From assembly GCF_001426745.1 (NCBI RefSeq), contig NZ_LMFI01000001.1:62001-126000 (forward strand): 64,000 nt of DNA, in the 5' to 3' direction. The notes below the pieces were generated by a model. The model was not told where the DNA came from. It saw nothing but the letters and a program-made list of their open reading frames with translations, and ran no database searches. Each line of letters opens with the position of its first letter. The first letter of the stretch is position 1. This document shows positions 23,627 to 32,530 of this stretch, in pieces. This stretch comes from Nocardioides sp. Root140 (lineage in GTDB: Bacteria > Actinomycetota > Actinomycetes > Propionibacteriales > Nocardioidaceae). The translations under genes were made by a program, and so were the position numbers.

Positions 23627-24250
23627 TTACTCGCTGGCCGCCGCCGAGGCGGCCTGCACGCACCAGTTGCCGGCCTTCTCGAGGGCCGGCCCGGCTGGCG
23701 TCTTGCGGTCGGGGTCGCTGACCGAGCAGGCCAGCCAGGCGTCCACGAAGAGCCCGCGGTACGACGCCTCCGTGCCGGCCTTGGTGCGGCACAGGACGCC
23801 GGTCGACGGGGTGCCGAAGCCCTGCCCGTCGACGCCGCGGCAGCCGCGGGCGCTCCGAGCGTCGGCGACCAGTGCCTTCGCCCGGGCCTTCGTGACCGTC
23901 GGCACGAACACCCAGACCCTGGCCTGCGCGCCGGAGGTGCCACGGAAGGTGCAGTTGAACTCGTGGGCGACGTCCTCGACGTCACCGGTGATGGTCGCCG
24001 TGTCCCCGTTGCCGTAGTGCGTGGTGTCGTCGACCTTGCCGATCGCGGCCTCGACGGCGGCGTCGGGGATGCGGTCGCAGAAGTCGGCACGGGCGATCGC
24101 CACGCCGGTGGCGTCGTACGCTGACAGGGGAGTGGCCGACACGGTCGGGTCGGCCTCGGGTTCGTCGTCGGAGCCGCTGCACGCAGCCAGTCCGCCGCCC
24201 AGGAGGAGCGCCGCCACCACGGCCACGACGGGTCTCGGCACGGTTCGCAT
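23627..24250 (-). CDS. Putative lipoprotein
   Basis: A 207-residue protein with a lipoprotein signal (VAVVAALLLGGGLAAC then SGSDDEPEAD), so it is expected to be attached to the outer face of the membrane. The mature part has six cysteines (DFCDRI, FNCTFRG, RGCRGVDG, LCRTKAG, ACSVSD, WCVQAA), probably three disulfides, and DUF3558-like features of actinobacterial lipoproteins. Function is unknown. The gene is convergent with the membrane protein and divergent from the M43 protease. Confidence 0.75.
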   Translation of the reverse strand: MRTVPRPVVAVVAALLLGGGLAACSGSDDEPEADPTVSATPLSAYDATGVAIARADFCDRIPDAAVEAAIGKVDDTTHYGNGDTATITGDVEDVAHEFNCTFRGTSGAQARVWVFVPTVTKARAKALVADARSARGCRGVDGQGFGTPSTGVLCRTKAGTEASYRGLFVDAWLACSVSDPDRKTPAGPALEKAGNWCVQAASAAASE

Positions 24251-24353
24251 GGGGTCACGTTATCCGGACCCGATTCTCGTGACCCGAAGGTGTGGTCAGC
24301 GAGCGGAGCCGCGATGTACGTTCAGTCCGTCACCATTCGATCTGGAGGAAAAG

Positions 24354-25295
24354 ATGCGGGCGAAGAGTACGTTCCTGGCAATTGCTGCGGTGGCAGCGAG
24401 TTCCGCACTGATCGGCGGTGGGGCCGTCGCGACCAGCACCGCCGTCGCCTCCTCACCCGGTGTCCAGCAGTGTGACGAGCGACCCGACCAGGCCAGGGTC
24501 AAGGAGGGCGCCACCGTCAAGGAGCCCGCCCTCTACGCCAAGTCCGACGCCAAGAAGTACGGCGTCATCAAGGACTCGCCGCGCATGCCGAACGGTTCGG
24601 TCACCATCGACACCGTCTTCCACGTCATCTCCGAGACCGCGCCGACCGCAGAGCAGCAGACCAGGCTCGAGACGATGATCGACGACCAGGTCGACGTGCT
24701 CAACGCCTCCTACGGCGGCACCACCGCCCCCGACGCCGCCGACTCGCCGTTCCGCTTCGCGCTCACCGACACCACGTGGACCGTCAACCCGGCGTGGGCC
24801 CACGTGGCCCCCGGCAAGACCGAGCGCGACATGAAGCAGGCGCTCCACCAGGGCGACTCCGAGACCCTGAACGTCTACGTCGCCGACATCGGCGGCGGCC
24901 TGCTCGGATGGGCCTACTTCCCGAAGGGCTACAACGACGGTCGCGACTACATCGACGGCGTCGTGATGCTCGACGAGTCGATGCCCGGAGGCACCGCCGG
25001 CAAGTACGCCCTCGGTGACACGCTCACCCACGAGGTGGGCCACTGGATGATGCTCGAGCACACCTTCGCCGGCGCCTGCTCGGCCAGCGGTGACGGTGTC
25101 GCCGACACCCCGCGCGAGGCGATCCCGCAGTTCGACTGCCCCGAGGGCGCCGACACCTGCGCGGCACCCGGGCTCGACCCGATCCACAACTTCATGGACT
25201 ACACCCAGGACTCCTGCATGAACATGTTCACCGAGGGTCAGGTGGAGCGCATGAACGACGCCTGGATCGCCTTCCGGGCCGGGGGCAACGGCTGA
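24354..25295 (+). CDS. Secreted M43-type zinc metalloprotease (pappalysin/cytophagalysin-like)
   Basis: A 313-residue protein from ATG 24354 with GGAGGAAAAG just before it and a signal peptide ending near AVASSPG. Zinc site HEVGHWMMLEH follows the H-E-x-x-H-x-x-x-x-x-H pattern, with Met where most metzincins have Gly. The Met-turn is NFMDYTQDSCM. M43 features include the GGLLGWAYFP and DGVVMLDESMPGG segments and the cysteine pairs around GACSASGDGVADTP and FDCPEGADTC. It probably degrades extracellular protein. A hairpin follows the stop. Confidence 0.88.
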   Translation: MRAKSTFLAIAAVAASSALIGGGAVATSTAVASSPGVQQCDERPDQARVKEGATVKEPALYAKSDAKKYGVIKDSPRMPNGSVTIDTVFHVISETAPTAEQQTRLETMIDDQVDVLNASYGGTTAPDAADSPFRFALTDTTWTVNPAWAHVAPGKTERDMKQALHQGDSETLNVYVADIGGGLLGWAYFPKGYNDGRDYIDGVVMLDESMPGGTAGKYALGDTLTHEVGHWMMLEHTFAGACSASGDGVADTPREAIPQFDCPEGADTCAAPGLDPIHNFMDYTQDSCMNMFTEGQVERMNDAWIAFRAGGNG

Positions 25296-25312
25296 GCTCG
25301 CGACCGGCCGTT

Positions 25313-25340
25313 CGGCCGGGCCTTCGACCTGGCCCGGCCG
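25313..25340 (+). terminator. Terminator hairpin after the M43 protease gene
   Basis: Perfect 10-bp arms CGGCCGGGCC and GGCCCGGCCG around an 8-nt loop, 17 bp after the stop codon. It separates this transcript from ftsE. Confidence 0.75.
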
Positions 25341-25406
25341 GTACGCCGACACAGCGGAGAGCCCGACTTACCAGTTCTCCTTGGCCTGTCACCTAGACTC
25401 CGTCCA

Positions 25407-26096
25407 GTGATTCGCTTCGAAAAGGTCTCCAAGACCTACCCGGGCCAGGCCCGCGCAGCCCTTGAACAGGTGTCCGTCGACATCGAGAAGGGTGAGTTCG
25501 TCTTCCTCGTCGGCCAGTCCGGCTCCGGCAAGTCGACCTTCCTGCGCCTCATCCTCCGCGAGTACCGCGCCTCCGAAGGGCGTGTCTACGTCGCAGGCAA
25601 GGAGATCAGCCGTCTCGCCGGCTGGAAGGTGCCCCGGCTGCGCCGCCAGATCGGCACGGTCTTCCAGGACTTCCGCCTGCTGCAGAACAAGACGGTCGCC
25701 GAGAACGTCGCCTTCGCCCTGCAGGTGATCGGCAAGTCGCGCGCCCAGATCAACGAGCTGGTGCCCGAGACCCTGGAGCTGGTCGGCCTCGACGGCAAGG
25801 AGGACCGCCTCCCTGACGAGCTCTCCGGTGGTGAGCAGCAGCGCGTGGCGATCGCCCGCGCCTTCGTGAACCGGCCGATGATCCTGATCGCCGACGAGCC
25901 CACCGGAAACCTCGACCCGAACACCTCCGTCGGCATCATGAAGCTGCTGGACCGGATCAACCGCACCGGCACCACGGTGCTGATGGCCACGCACGACGCC
26001 GGCATCGTCGACCAGATGCGCAAGCGGGTGATCGAGCTCGAGGACGGCCGCGTCGTCCGCGACCAGGCCCGTGGCATCTACGGCTACCAGAACTGA
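25407..26096 (+). CDS. ftsE: FtsE, cell-division ABC-type ATPase
   Basis: A 229-residue ATPase from GTG 25407. Walker [12 protein letters not shown]-loop VFQDFRLL, signature LSGGEQQR, Walker B ILIADEP and the H-loop ATHD are all present. FtsE with FtsX forms a mechanotransmitting complex at the septum that switches on cell-wall hydrolases. FtsX follows after 15 bp and an M23 hydrolase after that, an operon that couples the complex to its likely target. Confidence 0.95.
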   Translation: MIRFEKVSKTYPGQARAALEQVSVDIEKGEFVFLVGQSGSGKSTFLRLILREYRASEGRVYVAGKEISRLAGWKVPRLRRQIGTVFQDFRLLQNKTVAENVAFALQVIGKSRAQINELVPETLELVGLDGKEDRLPDELSGGEQQRVAIARAFVNRPMILIADEPTGNLDPNTSVGIMKLLDRINRTGTTVLMATHDAGIVDQMRKRVIELEDGRVVRDQARGIYGYQN

Positions 26097-26111
26097 GAGG
26101 GGCTCACACTC

Positions 26112-27026
26112 ATGCAGCTTCGCCATGTCTTCTCCGAGCTCGTCCAGGGCCTTCGCCGCAACCTGACCATGCACATCGCCGTCGTCCTGACCCTCTTCGT
26201 CTCGCTGACGCTGGTGGGCATGGGCTTCCTGCTCAACGCCGAGGCCGACAAGGCCGAGCAGCGCTTCGGCGACCTCAACCAGATCATCGTCTCGCTGTGC
26301 AACGAGAACTCCCGCACCCCGCAGTGCTCCGGTGAGGTCACCGAGGCCCAGCAGGACGCGATCCTCAAGGTGATCGACGAGAACCCCGAGGTCTCCGGCT
26401 ACCACGTCGAGTCGCAGGACGAGGCCTACAAGAAGAGCCTCGACCTCTACAGCGAGAGCGACCAGCAGACCAGCCTGATCAAGAAGATCGGTCCCCAGGC
26501 GCTGCGTTCCTCGGTGTGGATCGACCTCAAGGACCGCGACAAGTACAAGGGGATCGCGAGTGCCGTGGAGGGCCTCGACGGCGTCTACGGCGTGCGCGAC
26601 AACCGCGACATCGTGGAGCCGGTCTTCAAGACCCTCGACACGTTCAAGTTCGGGTCCTACGCGATCGCCGGGTTCCTGATCTTCGCGGCCCTGCTCCTGG
26701 TGGCCAACACGATCCGCCTGGCGGCGTTCGCGCGACGCCGCGAGATCGGCATCATGCGCCTGGTCGGCGCCTCGAGCCTCTACATCTCCCTGCCGTTCCT
26801 CCTGGAGGCGCTGGTGACCGCGTTGTTCGGCGTGGTGCTCGCGGGTGGAGCCCTGGCGGCGTTCATGCAGTTCGGTGTCAAGGAGCAGTTGAGCGACCAG
26901 ATCCAGTTCCTCCCGTGGATCGGCTGGCCCGAATATCTGCAGTCCCTGGGATGGGTGGCGATCATCGGACCACTGCTCACCGTGATTCCGACTCTCCTAC
27001 TGACCCGCAAATACCTCAAAGTCTGA
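26112..27026 (+). CDS. ftsX: FtsX, cell-division membrane protein
   Basis: A 304-residue protein. TM1 (~20-42) is followed by a ~130-residue extracellular domain with one Cys pair (LCNENSRTPQC), then three TMs in the FtsX core (FGSYAIAGFLIFAALLLVAN, SLPFLLEALVTALFGVVLAG, the C-terminal helix). The IGIMRLVGAS motif between TM2 and TM3 contacts FtsE. The external loop is the docking site for a hydrolase activator, here probably the protein encoded next. Confidence 0.95.
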   Translation: MQLRHVFSELVQGLRRNLTMHIAVVLTLFVSLTLVGMGFLLNAEADKAEQRFGDLNQIIVSLCNENSRTPQCSGEVTEAQQDAILKVIDENPEVSGYHVESQDEAYKKSLDLYSESDQQTSLIKKIGPQALRSSVWIDLKDRDKYKGIASAVEGLDGVYGVRDNRDIVEPVFKTLDTFKFGSYAIAGFLIFAALLLVANTIRLAAFARRREIGIMRLVGASSLYISLPFLLEALVTALFGVVLAGGALAAFMQFGVKEQLSDQIQFLPWIGWPEYLQSLGWVAIIGPLLTVIPTLLLTRKYLKV

Positions 27027-27078
27027 GGTTCGTCGTCTAACGTCGAGGCGTTCACTTCCCCGAACGAAGGCTCTTACG

Positions 27079-28353
27079 GTGGTTCGCTCCTTCCCCAGCG
27101 ACGACCGACACCGCTTGGTGGTCCTCGTGGCCGCAACCTTGATGGTGATCGGCATGATCTGCGCTCCGCTCGCGCATGCAGACGACGACAAGCTCAAGAA
27201 GAAGGAACGGCGGGTCAAGCAGGACATCAGTTCTGCGCACCAGGACCTCGACGAGTCGAGCGCGGCGCTGCGCAGGGCCGCCGCCCGACTGACCGCGGCG
27301 CGGGCACAGCTCACGTCGGCCCGCAACGAGCTCGCCGACACCCGTGGTCAGCTGACCACGGCACGCGTGAAGGACCGGGCCGCCCAGGCCGCCCTCGTGA
27401 AGGCGGTCGCCGATCTCGACGCCGCGAAGGCCGAGCTGGCCGACGGCCGTGAGGCTGTCGAGGGCCAGCGGGTGGTCGTCTCGAACCAGCTCGCCGACAA
27501 CTACGAGTACGGCGACCCGCAGCTGCAGCAGGTCTCCTCGATCCTGCGTGCGGAGGACCTCGACGAGGTGAGCCGCACGCTCGAGACCACCAGCGCGGTG
27601 GTCGACGAGGAGAACGGCCAGCTCACCGACTTCACGGTCGCCGAGGTGCTGCTCAAGGTGAAGAAGGACAACCTCGCCGACAAGCGCGACTCCGTGAAGG
27701 AGCTGCGTGAGGCGGCCGCGGCCAACCTGCGTGTCAAGCAGGAGCTCGAGACGCGTGCCGAGCAGCAGGCCGCCTCCGTGCGCAGCCTGGTCGGCAAGCG
27801 GTCCAGCGCCCGGTCCGTCGCGTCCCGGGTGAAGGCGCGTGACCTGAAGGAGCTGGAGAAGCTCGAGCAGGAGCAGAACCGCATCGAGTCGATGCTCAAG
27901 GCGCGTGCCGCCGCGGCCGCGAAGAAGTCCGGCAACTCCGGCCCGCCCACCAGCTCCGGTGGCTACCTGAGCTACCCGGTCAATGGCCCGGTCACCTCGT
28001 CGTACGGCTATCGCGTGCACCCGATCTACGGCTACTACTCGCTCCACGACGGCACCGACTTCGGCGCCGGGTGCGGCCAGCCGCTGTACGCCGCCGCGGA
28101 CGGCACCGTGATCGAGAGCTACTACCAGACCGCGTGGGGCAACCGACTGATCATCGACAACGGTCACGTGCGGGGCGTCGGTCTGGCCACGATCTACAAC
28201 CACGCCACGTCCTACACCGTGGGCGTCGGCTCGCACGTCACCCGCGGCCAGGTGATCGGTTACGTCGGCACCACCGGTTGGTCGACCGGCTGCCACCTGC
28301 ACTTCACGGTGATGGTCAACGGCTCGCCGACCGATCCGATGAACTGGATGTAA
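27079..28353 (+). CDS. Secreted M23-family peptidoglycan hydrolase with coiled coil (EnvC/PcsB-like partner of FtsEX)
   Basis: A 424-residue protein from GTG 27079. A signal peptide (HRLVVLVAATLMVIGMICAP) is followed by about 220 residues of long coiled coil rich in Ala, Leu, Lys and Glu, then a short Ser/Gly linker and a C-terminal LytM/M23 domain: HPIYGYYSLHDGTDFGAGCG, TIYNHATSY and CHLHFTV. All zinc ligands (H, D, H-x-H) are present, so it should be an active endopeptidase. Coiled coil plus catalytic domain beside ftsEX is the layout of hydrolases held by FtsX, though many actinobacteria use an NlpC/P60 enzyme (RipC) there. Confidence 0.9.
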   Translation: MVRSFPSDDRHRLVVLVAATLMVIGMICAPLAHADDDKLKKKERRVKQDISSAHQDLDESSAALRRAAARLTAARAQLTSARNELADTRGQLTTARVKDRAAQAALVKAVADLDAAKAELADGREAVEGQRVVVSNQLADNYEYGDPQLQQVSSILRAEDLDEVSRTLETTSAVVDEENGQLTDFTVAEVLLKVKKDNLADKRDSVKELREAAAANLRVKQELETRAEQQAASVRSLVGKRSSARSVASRVKARDLKELEKLEQEQNRIESMLKARAAAAAKKSGNSGPPTSSGGYLSYPVNGPVTSSYGYRVHPIYGYYSLHDGTDFGAGCGQPLYAAADGTVIESYYQTAWGNRLIIDNGHVRGVGLATIYNHATSYTVGVGSHVTRGQVIGYVGTTGWSTGCHLHFTVMVNGSPTDPMNWM

Positions 28354-28384
28354 CGCGGTTGCCCGCTCCTGAGAGACTGTCCCC

Positions 28385-28861
28385 ATGGTCAAGGAGCAGG
28401 GCACGAAGGTGGTCGCGCAGAACAAGAAGGCGCGCCACGACTACCACATCGACACGACGTACGAAGCCGGCATGGTGCTGGTAGGCACCGAGGTGAAGTC
28501 CCTGCGCATGGGCCGGGCCTCGTTGGTCGACGGCTTCTGTGAGGTCGACAACGGCGAGGTGTGGTTGCACAACGTGCACATCCCGGAGTACTCCCAGGGC
28601 AACTGGACCAACCACGCCTCGCGACGCAAGCGCAAGCTGCTCCTCAACCGGATCGAGATCGACAAGATCGAGCGCCGGGTCAACGAGAAGGGCTTCACGG
28701 TGGTGCCGCTCTCGCTCTACTTCAAGGACGGCCGCGCGAAGGTCGAGATTGCCCTGGCCAAGGGCAAGAAGTCGTGGGACAAGCGCAACACCATCGCCGA
28801 GCGCCAGGCCAACCGTGAGAAGGAGATCGAGGTAGGCCGCCGGTTGAAGGGCATGGGATGA
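28385..28861 (+). CDS. smpB: SsrA-binding protein SmpB
   Basis: A 158-residue Smp[39 protein letters not shown], then the C-terminal [20 protein letters not shown] tail that enters the decoding centre in trans-translation. It binds tmRNA, whose gene lies 1 kb downstream. It overlaps the amidohydrolase gene by ATGA. Confidence 0.96.
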   Translation: MVKEQGTKVVAQNKKARHDYHIDTTYEAGMVLVGTEVKSLRMGRASLVDGFCEVDNGEVWLHNVHIPEYSQGNWTNHASRRKRKLLLNRIEIDKIERRVNEKGFTVVPLSLYFKDGRAKVEIALAKGKKSWDKRNTIAERQANREKEIEVGRRLKGMG

Positions 28862-29793
28862 GCAGCGACCCCTCGGTGGTCGAGCAGGGCGAGGAACGAA
28901 TCCGCCTCGAAGCCACCTGCACTCGTCTGGGCATCCCCGGCTTCTTCGACATCCACACGCACTTCCTGCCTCCGCAGGTGATGGCCAAGGTGCGGGCGGT
29001 CTTCGACTCCGCCGGCCCGTTGATCGGCCGGCCGTGGCCGCTGACCTACCGCGACGACGACGACGTGCTCGTCGAGACGCTGCGGTCGTTCGGCGTACGC
29101 CGCTTCTCGGCGCTGGCCTACGCGCACAAGCCGGACATGGCCGAGTTCCTCAACGAGTGGTCCGCCGGCTTCGCCGATCGGCACCCCGAGGCACTCCGGT
29201 GCGGCACCTTCTACCCGGAGCCGGGCGCGGCGGCCTACGTGCGCAAGCGGATCGAGGCCGGGGTGGAGCTGTTCAAGGTGCACGTGCAGGTGGGTGCCTT
29301 CCACGTCACCGATCCACTCCTCGACGAGGCGTGGGGCGTGCTGGCCGAGGCCCGGACGCCGATCGTGCTGCACGCCGGCTCGGGCCCGGTGCCCACCGAG
29401 TTCACCGGCCCCGGTCCGGTCGAGGAGCTCCTGCGGCGGCACCCCGACCTCGCCCTGGTGATGGCCCACATGGGCGCACCGGAGTACGCCGAGTTCCTCT
29501 CCATGGCCGAGCGCTACGACAACGTGCGTCTCGACACGACCATGGCGTTCACCGAGTTCTTCGAGGAGATGGGCGGCCCCTACCCGCCCGGGCTGCTGCC
29601 GCGGCTCGCGGACCTGGCCGACAAGGTGCTGCTCGGCTCTGACTTCCCCAACATCCCCTACCCCTACGCGCACCAGGTCGACGCGCTCGAGCGACTCGGT
29701 GAGCGACACCCCGGGCTGGGGGACGAGTGGCTGCGCCGGGTGCTGTGGCACAACGCCGCGGAGCTGATCGACGCAAACCCCATTGGGGAATGA
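28858..29793 (+). CDS. Amidohydrolase-family (metal-dependent hydrolase/decarboxylase-like) protein
   Basis: A 311-residue TIM-barrel hydrolase. [11 protein letters not shown] gives the HxH metal site near residue 38. [13 protein letters not shown] and [13 protein letters not shown] give the later His ligands, and [13 protein letters not shown] the closing Asp. This order fits amidohydrolase_2 (ACMSD-like) enzymes. The substrate is unknown. It is translationally coupled to smpB and precedes the tmRNA gene, but a link with trans-translation is not implied. Confidence 0.85.
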   Translation: MSSDPSVVEQGEERIRLEATCTRLGIPGFFDIHTHFLPPQVMAKVRAVFDSAGPLIGRPWPLTYRDDDDVLVETLRSFGVRRFSALAYAHKPDMAEFLNEWSAGFADRHPEALRCGTFYPEPGAAAYVRKRIEAGVELFKVHVQVGAFHVTDPLLDEAWGVLAEARTPIVLHAGSGPVPTEFTGPGPVEELLRRHPDLALVMAHMGAPEYAEFLSMAERYDNVRLDTTMAFTEFFEEMGGPYPPGLLPRLADLADKVLLGSDFPNIPYPYAHQVDALERLGERHPGLGDEWLRRVLWHNAAELIDANPIGE

Positions 29794-29833
29794 ACCGCAC
29801 AGTCGATATGGTTGTGGGTAGTACAACTCAAGA

Positions 29834-30203
29834 GGGGCTGATCGGTTTCGACTTGGGACGTTAGTTCCAGGGGAAGCGGGTCGAGAAGCCAGCGTCATCT
29901 CGTAAACGATCGCTGGAAAACCATAGTTGCCAACTCAAACCGCAACGACTTCGCTCTCGCTGCCTGAGCAGTGATCGAAGGGTCAGACCGGGCATCTGCC
30001 TTCGTCCCGGAGCCTGACCTCATCTAGAAGGCTTGCTGATCAATCCGTGTCATGGCGGTTGATCGGGACTTTTCCGTGACTGGGCCTGTCGGCGACGTGT
30101 CTGTGCGAGCGCCGGGGCCGAGAAAAGCGACAACACGGACTGCACCCGGAGAAGACCTGGTTCGGCGCTCGAGGACGCGGGTTCGATTCCCGCCAGCTCC
30201 ACC
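29834..30203 (+). ncRNA. ssrA: Transfer-messenger RNA (tmRNA)
   Basis: The 5' end GGGGCTGATCGGTTTCGAC pairs with the 3' end (CAGCTCC, then ACC) to form the tRNA-like acceptor stem; the T-arm GGTTCGATTCC is just before it. The final A of CCA is not encoded. The tag frame reads ANSNRNDFALAA and ends at TGA (29929-29967). The -ALAA end is the usual signal for ClpXP-type proteases. Length is about 370 nt. SmpB is encoded 1 kb upstream; both rescue stalled ribosomes. Confidence 0.95.
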
Positions 30204-30220
30204 GTTCACCTCTTGACACC

Positions 30221-30271
30221 CACAACGTGGTGGATCGCAGGCACCCAGTGCCCGTGATCCACCACGTTGTG
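30221..30271 (+). terminator. Long palindrome after tmRNA, terminator-like, repeated in the window
   Basis: Perfect 16-bp arms CACAACGTGGTGGATC and GATCCACCACGTTGTG around 19 nt, then CATTTCTTTT. It is well placed to end the tmRNA transcript. A second copy is at 42043-42093. Confidence 0.7.
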
Positions 30272-30387
30272 CATTTCTTTTCCCCATCGACGCAACGCAT
30301 CGCCGTCGAGTTACGTCTGGAGCAGTGAGGGGTCGTCCACAATGGTCGGGCCCATCACACTCGGCTTCGCCTGACACGGGGAGATCC

Positions 30388-31770
30388 ATGCGCATCGCCA
30401 GAATCGTCGTCCTGCTCGGGATGGTCGTCGGACTGTTCTCGCTGCCGGCCATGGCCTCCGCGGACGAGGCCGCCCTGGTCGCCACCACGACCACCCTCGC
30501 CGGGCCGGCCCGTTACGAGGGCCAGACCGTCGCGCTCGACGTGGCGGTCAAGGCCACCGGCGGCGCTCCGGTCGAGACCGGAGCGGTCACCGTCGATCGC
30601 CGGATCGGCGGGGTGTGGCAGCCGGTCGCGAACGCCGTGACAGGTGCCGACGGCCACGTCACCGTGCCGGCGACGATGAGCCGCACCGTCGCCGACAACG
30701 TCTTCCGGGCCCGCTACGCCGGTGACGCGACGTACGCCGCCTCCGCCTCGGCTGCCCGCACCATCACGTTGCTGCGCCGGGACAGCCGGATGGGCTTCTC
30801 CGCTCCGTTGCGGGTGGTGGACGAGACGTACGCCGCCTTCAAGGTGCTGTGGCGCACGCCCGGCGGCGTACCGATCCGCGGTTCGGTCCGCATCCAGCAG
30901 AAGGTCGGCACCCGCTGGGTGGCCCGCAAGACCGTCATCACCAACGCCGAAGGCAGGGGCGCCTGGAACTTCAAGGTCCGCACCGACAGCGCCTGGCGCG
31001 CGGTCGGGATCACCCGTTCGTGGGTGAAGGGTGCGATCAGCGGCACCCGCAAGGTCGACAACCGGCCGCCCGGCGTCCCGTTCACGATGCCCGCCGGCGC
31101 GCCGTACCCCCGGATCAAGCTCCCGGCCCAGCCACGGGCCACCCGCGCGGGCGCCGCGGTCACGATCAGCACCATCCCCGACGCCGTGTGGCGCCAGATG
31201 GTCGGCGTCACGTGGCACTCCGGCTGCCCGGTCGGGCGGTCCAGCCTGCGGCTGATCCGCGTCAACTACTGGGCGTACGACGGCTACCGCCGGCGCGGCG
31301 AGATCGTCGTGAACGCGCGCGTGGCCGGCAACGTCGGGGCGGCGTTCAAGGAGATGTACGACGGAAAGCACCCGATCCGGGCGATGTACCGCGTGGACCG
31401 GTTCGGCTGGAGTGACGCCGTGCGTGGCGGCGACGACCACAAGTCCATGGCGGCCGGCAACACCTCGGCGTTCAACTGCCGCAGCGTGGTCAACAACCCG
31501 GGGGTGCGCTCCCCGCACTCCTACGGCACCGCCGTCGACGTCAACACCTGGGAAAACCCCTACCGTTCGCGCACCGGGCTGGTGCCGAACTCGTGGTGGC
31601 AGTACCACCCGCACCCGCGGGTCTCGTGGCGCAGCTCGACCCACCCCGTCGTCCAGCTCATGCGCCGCCACAACCTGCGCTGGACCTACGGCAATGACGA
31701 CACCCAGCACTTCGACGCCTACTCCTCGTCGGGCCGGATTGCTCCGCGTTGTGTGGGCGAATGTCACTGA
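30388..31770 (+). CDS. Secreted M15-family peptidase (D-Ala-D-Ala carboxypeptidase-like) with N-terminal Ig-like repeats
   Basis: A 460-residue protein from ATG 30388, signal peptide RIVVLLGMVVGLFSLPAMAS. Residues ~30-125 and ~130-225 are Ig-like or bacterial surface beta domains (TTTTLAGPARYEGQTVALDV, VTVDRRIGGVWQPVA, RARYAGDATYAAS). The C-terminal ~200 residues are a Peptidase_M15_4 domain with SPHSYGTAVDVN (zinc His and Asp) and DTQHFDAY (second zinc His). It should cut cell-wall peptides outside the cell. The beta domains probably bind wall or another partner. Confidence 0.85.
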   Translation: MRIARIVVLLGMVVGLFSLPAMASADEAALVATTTTLAGPARYEGQTVALDVAVKATGGAPVETGAVTVDRRIGGVWQPVANAVTGADGHVTVPATMSRTVADNVFRARYAGDATYAASASAARTITLLRRDSRMGFSAPLRVVDETYAAFKVLWRTPGGVPIRGSVRIQQKVGTRWVARKTVITNAEGRGAWNFKVRTDSAWRAVGITRSWVKGAISGTRKVDNRPPGVPFTMPAGAPYPRIKLPAQPRATRAGAAVTISTIPDAVWRQMVGVTWHSGCPVGRSSLRLIRVNYWAYDGYRRRGEIVVNARVAGNVGAAFKEMYDGKHPIRAMYRVDRFGWSDAVRGGDDHKSMAAGNTSAFNCRSVVNNPGVRSPHSYGTAVDVNTWENPYRSRTGLVPNSWWQYHPHPRVSWRSSTHPVVQLMRRHNLRWTYGNDDTQHFDAYSSSGRIAPRCVGECH

Positions 31771-31801
31771 TTTGAGGCTTTTGTGGCACTAGATTCCTGC
31801 C

Positions 31802-32053
31802 ATGATCGCGTTCCTGCTTGCTGGGCTCATCCTCGGAGTGCTCGCCCGCACGTTGGCCGGTGGCATCCGTGACCCCCAGGTCATGCTGACCGTTCCGGTG
31901 GGTGTCGCGGGTGCCGTCGTCGGCGGAGTCGGCGCCAACGTCCTGCGGGGCGAGGACTGGAACCACCTCGACGTGTGGGGCTTCGTCGCCGCCTGCGTGG
32001 TGGCGCTGATCGTCCTCGGCCTGCTCGAGGGCGGCGTGGGCCGCAGGCGGTGA
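31802..32053 (+). CDS. GlsB/YeaQ/YmgE-family small membrane protein
   Basis: An 83-residue protein of three hydrophobic segments: AFLLAGLILGVLARTLAGG, VPVGVAGAVVGGVGANVL, GFVAACVVALIVLGLLEGG. The Gly-rich pattern is that of the transglycosylase-associated family. Function is unsettled, often stress-linked. The stop overlaps the HIT gene (GTGA). Confidence 0.8.
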   Translation: MIAFLLAGLILGVLARTLAGGIRDPQVMLTVPVGVAGAVVGGVGANVLRGEDWNHLDVWGFVAACVVALIVLGLLEGGVGRRR

Positions 32054-32457
32054 GCTGCGTCTTCTGCGCGATCGTGGCGGGGGAGACCCCTGCCGAGGTC
32101 GTGCTCGAGACCAGCGACCTGCTCGCCTTCCTCGACCAGCGGCCGGTGTTCAAGGGCCACATGCTGCTGGTGCCGAAGGAGCACGTCGTGACCCTGCCCG
32201 ACCTGCCGGCCCGGTTGCGCGCCCCGTTCCTCGAGGCCGGACAGCGGCTGGCCACCGCGGTCGTCGAAGGACTCGGTGCCCAGGGCAGTTTCGTCGCGAT
32301 CAACAACGTGGTCTCGCAGTCCGTGCCGCACCTGCACCTCCACGTCGTACCCCGCACCAAGGGTGACGGCCTGCGCGGCTTCTTCTGGCCGCGCACGAAG
32401 TACGCCGACGACGAGCCGGGGGAGTACGCCGAGAGGCTGCGCGAGGCCCTGTCCTAA
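32050..32457 (+). CDS. HIT-family nucleotide-binding hydrolase
   Basis: A 135-residue protein from GTG 32050. SCVFCAIVAGETPA has the Cys pair of the branch, DQRPVFKGHMLLVPKEHV binds the nucleotide, and SVPHLHLHVVPR is the histidine triad H-x-H-x-H. The family removes groups from nucleoside phosphates (AMP-lysine, AMP-NH2, diadenosine polyphosphates). GTGA overlap with the GlsB-like gene. Confidence 0.9.
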   Translation: MSCVFCAIVAGETPAEVVLETSDLLAFLDQRPVFKGHMLLVPKEHVVTLPDLPARLRAPFLEAGQRLATAVVEGLGAQGSFVAINNVVSQSVPHLHLHVVPRTKGDGLRGFFWPRTKYADDEPGEYAERLREALS

Positions 32458-32530
32458 GGTGGTCCCGGCAACCTCGACCGCCAGTTCCGGCCGGTCGGGC
32501 ATCACGCATTGACTAGTCACAGGAGTGGGC

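Noticed and set aside
27052..28425. 457-residue open frame on the minus strand
   Set aside because: Antisense to the M23 hydrolase gene, with no domain or ribosome site.
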